The notes under the pieces: model-generated
What the model saw: only the letters and a program-made list of their open reading frames with translations
The model's database searches: none
What the model was told of the DNA's origin: nothing
Program-made: the position numbers and the translations under genes
DNA from: Pelomonas sp051857475
GTDB taxonomy: Bacteria; Pseudomonadota; Gammaproteobacteria; Burkholderiales; Burkholderiaceae_C
DNA length: 64,000 bases
Direction of reading: 5' to 3'
Assembly (NCBI RefSeq): GCF_051857475.1
Contig: NZ_JBPZGZ010000003.1
Location: 248,001 to 312,000 of the forward strand
Shown here: positions 8,686-19,382 of the stretch, in pieces
How positions within the stretch are numbered: position 1 is the stretch's first letter
Layout of the letters: each line of letters starts with the position of its first letter

Positions 8686-9750
8686 TCACTTCGTGCGTGG
8701 CTTGGGCAGGCCCTCATCACCGTGGTGGACGCGCCCCTGCCGGATCAGCTGGACCGTGCGCGCCACGGCACGTGCGGCACGCGTCACCTCGGCCTGGAAG
8801 TCGGGGTCGGCATCCAGGGTGTCGTGGCTGGTCGCGTAGGGTTCGTAGTAGCCGACATAGCGGTCGAGCTTGGCGCCGAAGCCGGAATCCACGAATCCCA
8901 TCCACTCCAGCCAGTCGGTCAGCCCGCGGCGCGAGCTCTCGATGCCGGCCACGTCACCGTGCACGACCACACCATAGGCGCGGCCTTCGAGATGCTTGGG
9001 GTAGTCCCAGCCCTTGAGCTCCATTTCCTTGGCCAGCTTGGCCTTCTTGCCCTGCGTGGACGTGGGGTCGGGGTTGCCGCCGTCGGCGCAGACCAGCCGG
9101 TCGATCATCAGCTTGAGCACGCTGGGCGACTGGTACCAGTGCACCGGCGTGATGATGAGCACGCCGTGGGCCTTGACCCATTGCTCGTAGATCTCGGCCA
9201 TCCAGTCGTTGGTCTGGCCGCTGGCGTGGTTGGGATAGCAACTGCAGGGCCAGTGGCACAGCGGCATCGCGGTCGACACGCAGCCCTTGCAGGGGTGGAT
9301 GTGGCGGTCGTAGTCGCTGGTGATGCGGCTCAGGTCGAGCAGGTCCACCTCGGCGCCTTCGGCCTCGCAGGCCGTACGCGCCAGCTGCGTCATGCGCCAG
9401 CTCTTGGACATCTCGCCCGGGCAGCTGCCGTCATTGCGCGGCGACGCGTTGATGACGAGCACGCGCGCCGGCGCGGCGGCCCAGCCCGTCTGCGCTGTCT
9501 GCAGCCGCAGTTGCAGGTCGCGCCACTCCTGGGAAAGGTCGTAGTCGGGATCGGCGAAGCCAACGCCTGCCTTGACGGTGATGGGTGCCTTGCGTCCCTC
9601 ATGGAATGCTTGCCAGGCGATCTGCTCCAGCCGCGCCAGTGACTCGCGCTCGGCATCGAAGGCCGGATCGACAAAGCGCTGGCGGAAGCGCTCGCCAAAC
9701 TCCCGGCGAGCCATGGTCTGCGCCTGGCCGGTTCTGACGGGTGAAGTCAT
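8686..9750 (-). CDS. Flavodoxin-fold NAD(P)H-dependent oxidoreductase with cysteine cluster
   Basis: A 354-residue cytoplasmic protein. The first about 90 residues are helical and not recognised. From residue 95 a flavodoxin-like FMN reductase fold begins, with VLVINASPRNDGSC as the phosphate-binding loop. A dense cysteine motif follows (C154, C157, C165, C169, C171), which recalls iron-sulfur flavoproteins. HWYQSPSVLKLMIDR is the conserved second flavin-binding segment. The substrate is unknown. A good GAGGAG lies upstream of ATG 9750. The gene is divergent from rnpB and is followed closely by cysK, so a link to redox or sulfur metabolism is possible but unproven. Confidence 0.85.
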   Translation of the reverse strand: MTSPVRTGQAQTMARREFGERFRQRFVDPAFDAERESLARLEQIAWQAFHEGRKAPITVKAGVGFADPDYDLSQEWRDLQLRLQTAQTGWAAAPARVLVINASPRNDGSCPGEMSKSWRMTQLARTACEAEGAEVDLLDLSRITSDYDRHIHPCKGCVSTAMPLCHWPCSCYPNHASGQTNDWMAEIYEQWVKAHGVLIITPVHWYQSPSVLKLMIDRLVCADGGNPDPTSTQGKKAKLAKEMELKGWDYPKHLEGRAYGVVVHGDVAGIESSRRGLTDWLEWMGFVDSGFGAKLDRYVGYYEPYATSHDTLDADPDFQAEVTRAARAVARTVQLIRQGRVHHGDEGLPKPRTK

Positions 9751-9804
9751 GACGAGATCTCCTCAATGGTCATCTCGCTCGGCAAGCCGGATGCCCGCGG
9801 CTGC

Positions 9805-9810
9805 GATAAT
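9805..9810 (+). promoter_or_regulatory. rnpB extended -10 promoter element
   Basis: GATAAT preceded by TGC (an extended -10) ends 8 bases before the predicted 5' end of RNase P RNA. No clear -35 hexamer is visible, as expected when an extended -10 is used. This spacing calibrates the leaderless start sites proposed elsewhere in the window. Confidence 0.55.
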
Positions 9811-9818
9811 CGTGCCGT

Positions 9819-10157
9819 GAAGCAAGCCAGACCGCCGCTGGGGCAAGCTTGGAAACGAGGCCCTGGAGGAAGGTCCGGACTGCAAAGAGCGGCGTAGCAG
9901 CTAACGGCTGCCCGGCGAAAGCCGAGGATCAGAGCAACAGAGACGAGTTCTGTCGGGCGAAAGTCCGACAGAGGTGAAACGGGCAATCTCTACGCGCAGC
10001 AACACCAAGTAGGCCAGCGTTGATGCGGCTCGCAGAGCTGGCGGGTAGGTGGCACCGAGCCGGGCAGTGATGTCCGGCCCAGAGGAATGGCGGTCACGCC
10101 GTCCGAACCGCAAGGGGAGGGCGGTGCACAGAATCCGGCCTATCGGCTTGCTTCACT
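9819..10157 (+). ncRNA. rnpB: RNase P RNA (class A)
   Basis: The catalytic RNA of RNase P, which removes 5' leaders from pre-tRNAs. The ends pair as helix P1: bases 9819-9828 (GAAGCAAGCC) with 10145-10154 (GGCTTGCTTC). Conserved class A blocks appear in order: GAGGAAGGTCCGGAC near 9860, CAGAGCAACAGAGA near 9930, GGTGAAACGGGC near 9975, GGGTAGGTGGCACCGAGC near 10045, CAGAGGAATGGC near 10080, and ACAGAATCCGGCCTATCGG near 10130. The length of about 340 is normal for bacteria. The 3' end is placed just after P1 and is uncertain by a few bases. The protein subunit gene is not in this window. Confidence 0.95.
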
Positions 10158-10521
10158 CTTTCTTTCTCATACCTTTCTCCCTTGGTAATCTAGCGGGGCG
10201 ATAGCTAGATTTCACGTTGTCATGACGTTAGGTTTGGCGCAGCATCGCCATATCGGCTTCCAGGTCAGCCGCGGGTGAGAGGCCCGGGCAGGGGAGAACA
10301 ACCAATGATCCCGGACCTCTGCGGATCGAGTCCCGAATCGGGCCAAGCGGGCGCCAACGGCGGTGCCTGGGCCATGCATGTCTGGACTGGCGGGTCGCGC
10401 CAGCCAGTTCTCACACCTTCCCCTTCAGAAATCGCCGGGAGTTCCTGGTTGAAGTCACGGCATCCGATCGGCCCGAAGCGGATGCCGTCCCACGACGGGC
10501 CAAGCCCAAGGGAGTGATGCG
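10158..10521. other. Intergenic region between rnpB and a chemoreceptor gene
   Basis: No convincing gene lies in these 364 bases. A perfect 8-bp inverted repeat (AATCTAGC/GCTAGATT, 9-base loop) sits at 10187-10211, just after rnpB and a pyrimidine-rich tract; it lacks a following T-run. A second hairpin with a 10-bp stem (ACGGCATCCG/CGGATGCCGT, 12-base loop) spans 10457-10488, just before the ribosome-binding site GGGAG at 10510. A short frame of about 70 codons from ATG 10304, preceded by GGGGAG, has no recognisable features, so I do not call it. Confidence 0.6.
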
Positions 10522-12102
10522 ATGAAGTTGAACAATCTGCGCCTGCGATCCAAGCTGATGCTCGGATTCGCCCTGCTGGCGGCCGTCGTGCTGCTGGTGT
10601 CGGGCCTGTCCCTGAATTCGCTGAGCCGATCCAACTCTCGCTTCACCGACTACCTGGATGGGGTTGGCCAGCGCGAGCGCATGGCCAACGATGTGCGTGA
10701 CGCCGCGTCGCGGCGCGCCATTGCGGCGCGCAACCTGGTGCTGGTGACGACCCAGCCCGACCGTGACGTCGAGAAGGTGGCGGTCATCAAGGCCCACGAA
10801 GACATGCAGAAGTCCCTGGCGCGGCTCAAGGATTCCCTGGCCAAGGCCGGCGACCTGGGCGAGAAGGACAAGGCCCTGGTTGGCGAGATGGAGCGCGTCG
10901 AGGCCCAGTATGGCCCGGTCGCCCTGGCCATCGTCGGCATGGCCCTGGACGGCAAGCGTGACGACGCCATCGCCAAGATGAACGCCGAGTGCCGGCCGTT
11001 GCTGGCGGCCCTGCTGAAGGCCACCGGCGACTACATCGTCTACGAGGAGCAGCAGGCCGTGGCCCGCGTGCAGCATGCCGAGAGTGCCTATGGGCGCGAT
11101 CGCTTGCTGATGCTGCTGGCCAGCGTCGCGGCCGTGGTCGCCGCGGTAGCGCTGGGCTGGGTGCTGAGCAATGCCATCACGCGGCCGCTGGAGCGCGCCG
11201 TTCACCTGGCCGAAGCGGTCGCCGCGGGCGATCTGAGTTCCGACATCGTCGTCGACGGCGAGGACGAGACCGGCCAGCTGCTGGCGGCGCTCAAGCGCAT
11301 GAACGATGGCCTCGTCAACATGGTGGGCCGGGTGCGTCAGTCGGCCGACAGCATCGCCACCGCCTCCCAAGAGATCGCGACCGGCAACCACGACCTGTCC
11401 AGCCGCACCGAGCAGCAGGCCAGCGCCCTGCAGCAGACGGCGGCCTCCATGCAGCAGATGACGTCGACCGTGCAGCAGACGGCCGAGAGCTCGCGCCAGG
11501 CCAGCCAGTTGGCCAGCGCGGCGACGGAGGTGGCCGGCCGCGGCGGCGACGTCGTGCAGCGGGTGGTCATGACCATGGGCGAGATCAGCGATTCCAGCCG
11601 CAAGATCGCGGACATCATCGGCACCATCGATGGCATCGCCTTCCAGACCAACATCCTGGCGCTGAACGCGGCCGTGGAAGCGGCGCGTGCCGGCGAACAG
11701 GGCCGCGGCTTCGCCGTCGTCGCCGGCGAGGTGCGGGCCCTGGCCCAGCGCAGCGCCCAGGCGGCGCGCGAGATCAAGAGCCTTATCGGCGCCAGCGTCG
11801 AAAAGGTGGCAGCGGGCAGCCAGTTGGTTGGCGAGGCCGGCACGACCATGGGCGACATCGTCAGCCAGGTGCGCCGCATGACCGACCTGATGGCCGAGAT
11901 CAATGCCTCGGCCACCGAACAGAGCAGCGGCATCGGCCAGGTCAACCAGGCGGTCGCGTCCATCGACCAGGGCACGCAGCAGAACGCGGCGCTGGTGGAG
12001 CAGAGCGCGGCCGCGGCCGAGAGCCTGCAGCAGCAGGCGGCCGGCCTGCTCGACGTGATCTCGCAGTTCAAGACGGCCCAGTCGCGGCACGGATTCGCCT
12101 GA
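10522..12102 (+). CDS. Methyl-accepting chemotaxis protein
   Basis: A 526-residue inner-membrane chemoreceptor. TM1 spans about residues 10-30, a helical periplasmic domain of the four-helix-bundle type (about 35-190) follows, then TM2 (about 193-213), a HAMP domain (about 214-266) and a long cytoplasmic coiled coil. The signalling tip carries the invariant stretch around FQTNILALNAAVEAAR and GFAVVAGEVR, which binds CheA and CheW. The C-terminus lacks the NWETF-type pentapeptide that tethers CheR in some receptors. The ligand cannot be read from sequence. GGGAG seven bases before ATG 10522 supports the start. No che or flagellar genes are nearby, so this is an orphan receptor gene, as is usual in this group. 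Confidence 0.95.
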   Translation: MKLNNLRLRSKLMLGFALLAAVVLLVSGLSLNSLSRSNSRFTDYLDGVGQRERMANDVRDAASRRAIAARNLVLVTTQPDRDVEKVAVIKAHEDMQKSLARLKDSLAKAGDLGEKDKALVGEMERVEAQYGPVALAIVGMALDGKRDDAIAKMNAECRPLLAALLKATGDYIVYEEQQAVARVQHAESAYGRDRLLMLLASVAAVVAAVALGWVLSNAITRPLERAVHLAEAVAAGDLSSDIVVDGEDETGQLLAALKRMNDGLVNMVGRVRQSADSIATASQEIATGNHDLSSRTEQQASALQQTAASMQQMTSTVQQTAESSRQASQLASAATEVAGRGGDVVQRVVMTMGEISDSSRKIADIIGTIDGIAFQTNILALNAAVEAARAGEQGRGFAVVAGEVRALAQRSAQAAREIKSLIGASVEKVAAGSQLVGEAGTTMGDIVSQVRRMTDLMAEINASATEQSSGIGQVNQAVASIDQGTQQNAALVEQSAAAAESLQQQAAGLLDVISQFKTAQSRHGFA

Positions 12103-12159
12103 GCGACGAGCGCAGTCGTCCGCGCGACGGCGCGGGCATGTCGGGGTCTATACACTGGC

Positions 12160-12184
12160 CGGCAGCCGCAACCCGCGGCTGCCG
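12160..12184 (+). terminator. Hairpin after the chemoreceptor gene (weak terminator)
   Basis: A perfect 10-bp stem (CGGCAGCCGC with GCGGCTGCCG) encloses AACCC, between the chemoreceptor and the MFS gene. No T-run follows, so termination here would be inefficient or Rho-dependent. The hairpin could equally act in the leader of the MFS mRNA, since a TATACA box lies just upstream near 12149. Confidence 0.3.
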
Positions 12185-12205
12185 ACTTCATCCCCACACC
12201 CCCCG

Positions 12206-13414
12206 ATGAATCCTGACGCCAGCCGCCTCTGGCGCGCGCCCCGCTGGGCCCTGTCCGTGCTGTTGGCCTGTCTGGCCATGGTCGGGCCCTTCTCCATCGA
12301 CACCTATCTGCCGGCCTTCGCCGGCATCGGTGCGGCCCTGAATGCCACGCCGGTGGAGATGCAGCAGACGCTGTCGGCCTATCTGTTCGGGTTCGCCTTC
12401 ATGAACCTCTTCCACGGCGCGCTGTCGGACTGCTTCGGCCGCCGGCCCGTGGTGCTGATCGGCCTGGCGGCGTTCACGGTGGCCAGCATCGGCTGCGCGC
12501 TGTCGGGCTCCATCGGCCACCTGGTGTTCTGGCGCACGGTGCAGGGCATGTCGGCGGGCGCCGGCATCGTCGTTTCGCGGGCCATCATCCGCGACATGTT
12601 CCCGCCGGCCGATGCGCAGCGCATCATGTCCCAGGTGACCCTCTTCTTCGGCGTGGCGCCGGCCATCGCGCCCATGGTCGGTGGCTTCCTGTTCAAGGTC
12701 GCCGACTGGCATTCGATCTTCTGGTTCCTGACCGCTGTCGGCGCGGCGCTGCTGGTGTCGAACTGGCGCCTGCTGCCTGAAACGCTGCACGCCAACATGC
12801 GGCAGCCTTTCCACGTCGGCACGCTGATGCGCGAGTACCGGCGGCTGTGCAGCAGCCCCAAGTTCATGATGCTGGTGCTGGCCAGCGGCATTCCCTTCAA
12901 CGGCATGTTCCTCTATGTGCTGGCCGCGCCGGTTTTCCTGGGCGAGCATCTGCATTTCGAGGCCACGCAGTTCTTCTGGCTCTTCCTGTGCACCATCGGC
13001 GGCATCATGGTCGGCGCGGCGGTCAGCGGGCGTCTGGCGGGCAAGATGAGCCCGAAGCGCCAGATCATGCGGGGCTTTCGCATCATGGTTGCGGTGTCGG
13101 TCGTCAACGTGGTGCTGAACCTGTTCGTGCCACTGAGTGCCTTCTGGGCCCTGCCGCTGATCGGGCTGTTTTCCTTCGGCTGGGCCCTGATGGTGCCGGT
13201 GGTCACCCTGCTGGTGCTGGACCAGGTGCCCGAGCGGCGCGGCATGGCCTCGTCGTTGCAGGCCAGCATCGGCTCGGCGGCCAACGGCCTGGTGGCGGGC
13301 GTGCTGGTGCCCATGGTCATGCATTCGACGGTGGCGCTGGCCGTGACATCCGCCGGGCTGATGCTGATCGGCCTGGTGTCCTGGTATGGCGTGCGCCGTT
13401 CCATTGCCGCTTAA
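12206..13414 (+). CDS. MFS multidrug exporter, Bcr/CflA family
   Basis: A 402-residue inner-membrane protein with about 12 hydrophobic helices. It carries the MFS loop 2-3 signature (GALSDCFGRRPVVL, residues about 72-85) and the Bcr/CflA-type PFSIDTYLPAF in the first helix region. This family exports drugs or small metabolites such as bicyclomycin, sulfonamides or cysteine by proton antiport. The substrate here is unknown. The gene follows a chemoreceptor and precedes a carbonic anhydrase; both spacers are short, but no functional link is evident. A second, different Bcr/CflA-like exporter is encoded at 36874-38058. Confidence 0.92.
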   Translation: MNPDASRLWRAPRWALSVLLACLAMVGPFSIDTYLPAFAGIGAALNATPVEMQQTLSAYLFGFAFMNLFHGALSDCFGRRPVVLIGLAAFTVASIGCALSGSIGHLVFWRTVQGMSAGAGIVVSRAIIRDMFPPADAQRIMSQVTLFFGVAPAIAPMVGGFLFKVADWHSIFWFLTAVGAALLVSNWRLLPETLHANMRQPFHVGTLMREYRRLCSSPKFMMLVLASGIPFNGMFLYVLAAPVFLGEHLHFEATQFFWLFLCTIGGIMVGAAVSGRLAGKMSPKRQIMRGFRIMVAVSVVNVVLNLFVPLSAFWALPLIGLFSFGWALMVPVVTLLVLDQVPERRGMASSLQASIGSAANGLVAGVLVPMVMHSTVALAVTSAGLMLIGLVSWYGVRRSIAA

Positions 13415-13444
13415 GCCCGGCGGCGGCCTGCCGAAATCACCGAG

Positions 13445-14303
13445 ATGATGAAGAAGCGCTGGCTGATCACTGCGCTGCTGGCCGCCTGCGCGGCCGCGCA
13501 GGCCGAAGACCCCAAGGAACCCGTGGAGGTGCTGCGCCAGCGCCTGGCGGACCGCCTGTCCACCAAGGCCGAAGGCACGGCCACCGCCAAGGCGACGGCC
13601 AAGCCGACCAAGCCCGGAAAGGCCGAAGCGGCCAAGCCGGTGCACTGGGGCTATGCCGGTGACATCGGCCCGGAGCACTGGGCCGAGCTGGCGCCAGACA
13701 ACAAGCTTTGTGCCGTCGGCACGCGCCAGAGCCCCATCGACATCCGCGAGAGCATCGCCGTCGACCAGGAAAAGATCGCCTTCGACTACCGCGCCAGCAA
13801 TTTCTCGGTGCAGGACAACGGCCACACCATCCAGGTCAATGTGGCGGCCGGCAACGGCCTGACCATCATGGGCCGGCGCTACGAGCTGGTGCAGTTCCAC
13901 TTTCACCGGCCCAGCGAGGAGCGCGTCAACGGCAAGCAGTTCGACATGGTGGCCCACCTGGTGCACAAGGACGCCCAGGGCAAGCTGGCCGTCGTTGCCG
14001 TGCTGCTGGAGCGTGGGGCCGACAACAAGCCCCAGCCGCTGATCCAGACGGTCTGGGCCAATCTGCCGCTGGAGAAGGGCGAGGCCCTGGCGGCCCAGGT
14101 GCAGATCGACCTGAACCAGCTGCTGCCCGCGGAGCGCGGCTACTACACCTACATGGGTTCGCTGACGACGCCGCCCTGCAGCGAGGGCGTGCTGTGGATG
14201 GTCATGCGCCAGCCGGTCGCGGCCACGGCCCAGCAGATCGGCATCTTCGGCAAGCTCTACCCGATGAACGCGCGGCCTTTGCAGGCCGGCTCCGGGCGGC
14301 TCA

Positions 14304-14329
<26 letters not shown>
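13445..14329 (+). CDS. Periplasmic alpha-class carbonic anhydrase
   Basis: This enzyme hydrates CO2 to bicarbonate with a zinc ion. The 294 residues begin with a signal peptide (about 1-20, ending AAQA), then a Lys/Ala/Thr-rich linker of about 50 residues. The alpha-CA core follows, with zinc ligands H152 and H154 in QFHFHRPSEE and H171 in AHLVHK. The substrate-pocket motif GSLTTPPCSEGV lies near residue 240, and QSPIDI near residue 97 is also diagnostic. Two adjacent ATG codons (13445 and 13448) are possible starts. The 3' end overlaps the convergent hybrid kinase gene by 26 bases. The enzyme should act in the periplasm. Confidence 0.95.
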
Positions 14330-16646
<2,317 letters not shown>

Positions 16647-16811
16647 GATGAACTCATGGATGCGCCCATCGCGCGACGCACTGTCCCGCCAAGCGGGAGC
16701 TGAGCGCCTTCGGGCGGCCGGACGGCGCTCATGCTGCCATGAGTTCGGGCCGCCCCAAGCGGACACGCCACGTCGCGGTGGCGGCATGGCGTGTTTCGTG
16801 GCGCACGAGCG
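16647..16811 (-). other. Leader region of the hybrid kinase gene
   Basis: 165 bases between the stop of the chalcone-isomerase-like gene and the kinase start, both on the minus strand. The region contains several short inverted repeats, including CCCGC-CAA-GCGGG near 16688. I see no convincing promoter. It is G/C-rich and structured but does not align well with the 88-bp repeat found elsewhere in the window. Confidence 0.45.
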
Positions 16812-17399
16812 TCAGCCCTTGCCCAGCAGTTGGGGCTTCAGCGAAGAGTCGACCGGTTTTTCGCCCAGCCAGATCTTCAGCATCGCGTTGTAGAAGGCGA
16901 TGTCCTTCATGGGCTCGCCGATGGGCTTGCCGTTCAGGAACATGACGGTACCGGTGTCGGGAATCCAGTCCACCGTGATGACGTCGCCCTTCTTGCCCTG
17001 GGGGATGTTGACGAAGGTCTCGCCGAACTGGGCGAGCTGGTTGACGAACTTGGAGCGCTCGGCCTTGTCGGTGTTGGCCGTGATGCCGGCCATGAAGGCC
17101 TGGCCCAGCTCGTCACCGGTCACCTCGCGCAACAGGCCGAGGCTGAAGCGGCGCGGGCCCTGGCTGTCCAGCACGCCGGCCGTGGTGTCCTTCTTCTCGG
17201 GCAGATAGAGCACCAGGGAGTAGACCTTGACGACGATGCGCACGCGCACGCCGGCGCCGTTGACCTTGAGCTCCTTGCCGCCGACCTTGACCGTGTCGTC
17301 GAACTTGAGGCCACCGACTTCGATGGCCATTGCCGTGCTGGCCATGCCGAGAGCCAGACCGAGGCCGGCAATCCAGCGGATGGCTTTGTGCGTCTTCAT
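16812..17399 (-). CDS. Secreted chalcone-isomerase-like protein
   Basis: A 195-residue protein starting at ATG 17399, with AGGAG seven bases upstream. Residues 1-25 are a signal peptide ending AMA, so the product is periplasmic. The rest resembles the bacterial chalcone isomerase-like family: a KVYSLVLYLPE strand near residue 60, RRFSLGLLREVTGDEL in the middle, and a C-terminal LLKIWLG-type helix. Members of this family bind fatty acids or aromatic ligands, and no reaction is established for most bacterial versions. The gene lies 31 bases after a chemoreceptor gene and before the hybrid kinase, all on the same strand. A role in ligand presentation to either sensor is speculative. Confidence 0.85.
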   Translation of the reverse strand: MKTHKAIRWIAGLGLALGMASTAMAIEVGGLKFDDTVKVGGKELKVNGAGVRVRIVVKVYSLVLYLPEKKDTTAGVLDSQGPRRFSLGLLREVTGDELGQAFMAGITANTDKAERSKFVNQLAQFGETFVNIPQGKKGDVITVDWIPDTGTVMFLNGKPIGEPMKDIAFYNAMLKIWLGEKPVDSSLKPQLLGKG

Positions 17400-17430
17400 G
17401 GAGTCTCCTGAATCTTTGGGGGGATGGGGA

Positions 17431-18987
17431 TCAGTGCGCCGCTTCCAGCTTGAAGAGGCTGACGACTTCTTCGAGACCATGGGCCTGGGCGCGCAGCGAG
17501 TCGGCGGCGGCGGCGGCTTGTTCCACCAGCGCGGCGTTCTGTTGCGTGCTCTTGTCCATGTCATGGATGGTATGCGTGACGCGCTCAATGCCGGAGCTCT
17601 GCTCGGCACTGGCGTGGGTGATCTCACCCATGATGTCCGTCATCCGTTGCACGCTCGCCACCACGCCCTGCATGGTGCTGCCGGCCTTGGCCACCAGTTC
17701 GCTGCCCAGGGCCACCTTCTCGACCGAATCGCCGATGAGGCGCTTGATCTCCTTGGCGGCGTCGGCGCTGCGGCCGGCCAGGGAACGAACCTCGCCGGCG
17801 ACGACCGCGAAGCCGCGGCCCTGTTCGCCGGCGCGAGCGGCTTCCACCGCGGCGTTCAGCGCCAGGATGTTGGTCTGGAAGGCGATGCCGTCGATGACGC
17901 TGATGATGTCGACGATCTTCTTGCTGGAGGCGTCGATGCTGCCCATGGTCGTCACGACCTTGGCCACCACCGCACCGCCTTCGCCGGCCACGGTCGAGGC
18001 GGCCTGGGCCAGCTGGTTGGCCTGCTGGGCGTTCTGGGCGTTCTGCTGCACGGCGTCGGTCAGCGTCTTCATGGCCGACAGGGTCTGCTCGAGCGACGCG
18101 GCCTGGGCCTCGGTGCGCACCGACAGGTCCAGGTTGCCGCTGGCGATCTCGCTGGAGGCGGAGGCGATGGATTCGGTGCCTTCGCGCACGCGGCCGACGA
18201 TGCCCTTGAGGCTCTCGTTCATGTCATGCAGGGCCTGCAGCAGCTCGCCGGTCTCGTCGCGGCTGCGCACCTCGATCTCGCTGGTCAGGTTGCCCGAGGC
18301 CACCTTGCGGGCCACGGCGACGGCGCCGCGCAGCGGGTTGACGATGCCGCGCGTGATCAGCACGCTGGTCATGATGCTGGCGAGGACGGCGGCCACGGCC
18401 AGGCCCAGCAGCAGCAGGGCCGTCTTGCTGGCCACGCGGTTGGACTTTTCGCCGGCGGCGTCCATGGCGGCGTTGCGGCCTTCGACCAGCTTGTCCAGCG
18501 CGGCCATGTATTTGCCCTGGGCGGCGCGCACCGAGAACTGGTATTTCAGCGGCGCGCCCTCGGTGTCGCCGGAGGCCACGGTCTTCACGAAGGCGGCCTG
18601 GCCCGTCATGAACTTGGCGCGCGCCTCCTCCACCGCCTTCAGCTGCTCCTGGCTGGCGTCGTCGGTCAGCAGGGGCTTGAGCTCGGCCATGGTCTTCTCA
18701 TGGGCCGCGAGCAGGCTGGCGACGTTGTCCAGTTCCTTCTTGATCTGCTCCTCGCCCGTCATGATCAGCGTCGTCATCATGCTGCGCGATGCGTCACCCA
18801 GTTCCGCCTTGGCGCGGTTGGCCAGGGCCACGGTCTTGTAGTCGCCGCTGATCAGCTGGCTGATCTCGCCGTTGAGCGTCTGGATGCCGAAGTAGCCCAG
18901 CAGCGTGATCGCGACCAGGCAAACGATCACGACCGCAAAGCCGGCCGTGAGGCGTTGTCCGATGCGCATATGGGACAAGAAATTCAT
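17431..18987 (-). CDS. Methyl-accepting chemotaxis protein
   Basis: A 518-residue chemoreceptor. TM1 spans about residues 11-33. A helical periplasmic domain of four-helix-bundle type runs to about 187, then TM2 (about 190-212), HAMP and the cytoplasmic signalling coiled coil. The tip sequence around FQTNILALNAAVEAAR and GFAVVAGEVR is canonical. It differs clearly from the receptor at 10.5 kb in the sensory half, so the two should detect different cues. There is no C-terminal CheR-tethering pentapeptide. It is the first gene of a minus-strand series with the chalcone-isomerase-like protein and the hybrid kinase, and is divergent from the dcw cluster. I looked for a sigma-28 promoter upstream and saw no good match. 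Confidence 0.95.
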   Translation of the reverse strand: MNFLSHMRIGQRLTAGFAVVIVCLVAITLLGYFGIQTLNGEISQLISGDYKTVALANRAKAELGDASRSMMTTLIMTGEEQIKKELDNVASLLAAHEKTMAELKPLLTDDASQEQLKAVEEARAKFMTGQAAFVKTVASGDTEGAPLKYQFSVRAAQGKYMAALDKLVEGRNAAMDAAGEKSNRVASKTALLLLGLAVAAVLASIMTSVLITRGIVNPLRGAVAVARKVASGNLTSEIEVRSRDETGELLQALHDMNESLKGIVGRVREGTESIASASSEIASGNLDLSVRTEAQAASLEQTLSAMKTLTDAVQQNAQNAQQANQLAQAASTVAGEGGAVVAKVVTTMGSIDASSKKIVDIISVIDGIAFQTNILALNAAVEAARAGEQGRGFAVVAGEVRSLAGRSADAAKEIKRLIGDSVEKVALGSELVAKAGSTMQGVVASVQRMTDIMGEITHASAEQSSGIERVTHTIHDMDKSTQQNAALVEQAAAAADSLRAQAHGLEEVVSLFKLEAAH

Positions 18988-19353
18988 GGGGGCTGCCTCA
19001 ATCTTGGTATTCGGTGGGGCCCCCGTTTTGAGTTCTTGGCGAGGAGGGGCTGAAACAGCACGAAATTTCAGCAGAAATCATGGGGCCGCATGCATTCTGG
19101 GCGGCCAGCCGGCGAGGCTTGCCGTGATTTGTGCGGCAAAACCCTGTCAGACATGGCTCCGGTCCATTCGGTGATGTGGCTGCGGCGCTTCAAGCATGGG
19201 GGCAAACGCGATGCCGTTGTGGACATCACTTCAAGCACCACTTCGCAATATCCTGGCAAGTCCTTATTTCGTAAAGGTATTTTCTTTGCGGGCTGTATAA
19301 ATTGACAGCTGTGGCTAAGTGCTTGATTTCATTGAAAAAACTTGTGCAGAAAC
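18988..19353. other. Intergenic region between chemoreceptor and mraZ
   Basis: About 370 bases without a supported gene. The left part is G/C-rich; from about 19240 it becomes AT-rich, typical of promoter DNA. Seen here: an inverted repeat TTGCCG/CGGCAA at 19119-19139, a TATAAA at 19296-19301, and an adjoining TTGACA at 19302-19307 whose best-spaced -10 partner is poor. Several promoters could lie here, reading both ways. A short open frame at 19090-19305 has no recognisable features. Confidence 0.5.
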
Positions 19354-19382
19354 TTGACCGGGTGGGGGTCGGGCCTTAAAGT
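19354..19382 (+). promoter_or_regulatory. Candidate dcw-cluster promoter upstream of mraZ
   Basis: TTGACC at 19354-19359 and TAAAGT at 19377-19382 are separated by 17 bases, a good sigma-70 spacing. Transcription would start near 19389, inside the repeats proposed as the MraZ operator. This gives a simple autorepression geometry like that of the E. coli mra promoter. The call rests on hexamer similarity only. Confidence 0.45.

Noticed and set aside
10230..10260. Possible sigma-28 promoter for the chemoreceptor gene
   Set aside because: TTAGGTTT and GCCATATC have the right 11-base spacing, but the -10 half matches the GCCGATAA consensus at only three of eight positions.
10275..10517. A small open frame between rnpB and the chemoreceptor gene
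   Set aside because: GGGGAG precedes an internal ATG at 10304, but the product has no motif, helix pattern or biased codon use, and the DNA is better explained by leader hairpins.
12188..13966. A 592-codon open frame on the minus strand
   Set aside because: Antisense to the MFS exporter and carbonic anhydrase genes; low-complexity His/Gln/Arg-rich sequence.
16647..16800. Possible third copy of the 88-bp repeat upstream of the hybrid kinase
   Set aside because: Only short G/C-rich words and a CCCGC/GCGGG hairpin are shared; the long covarying stem and its GGCGATGTGC flank are absent.
19090..19305. A 71-codon open frame upstream of mraZ
   Set aside because: It ends in AT-rich promoter DNA, lacks a ribosome-binding site and has no recognisable features.
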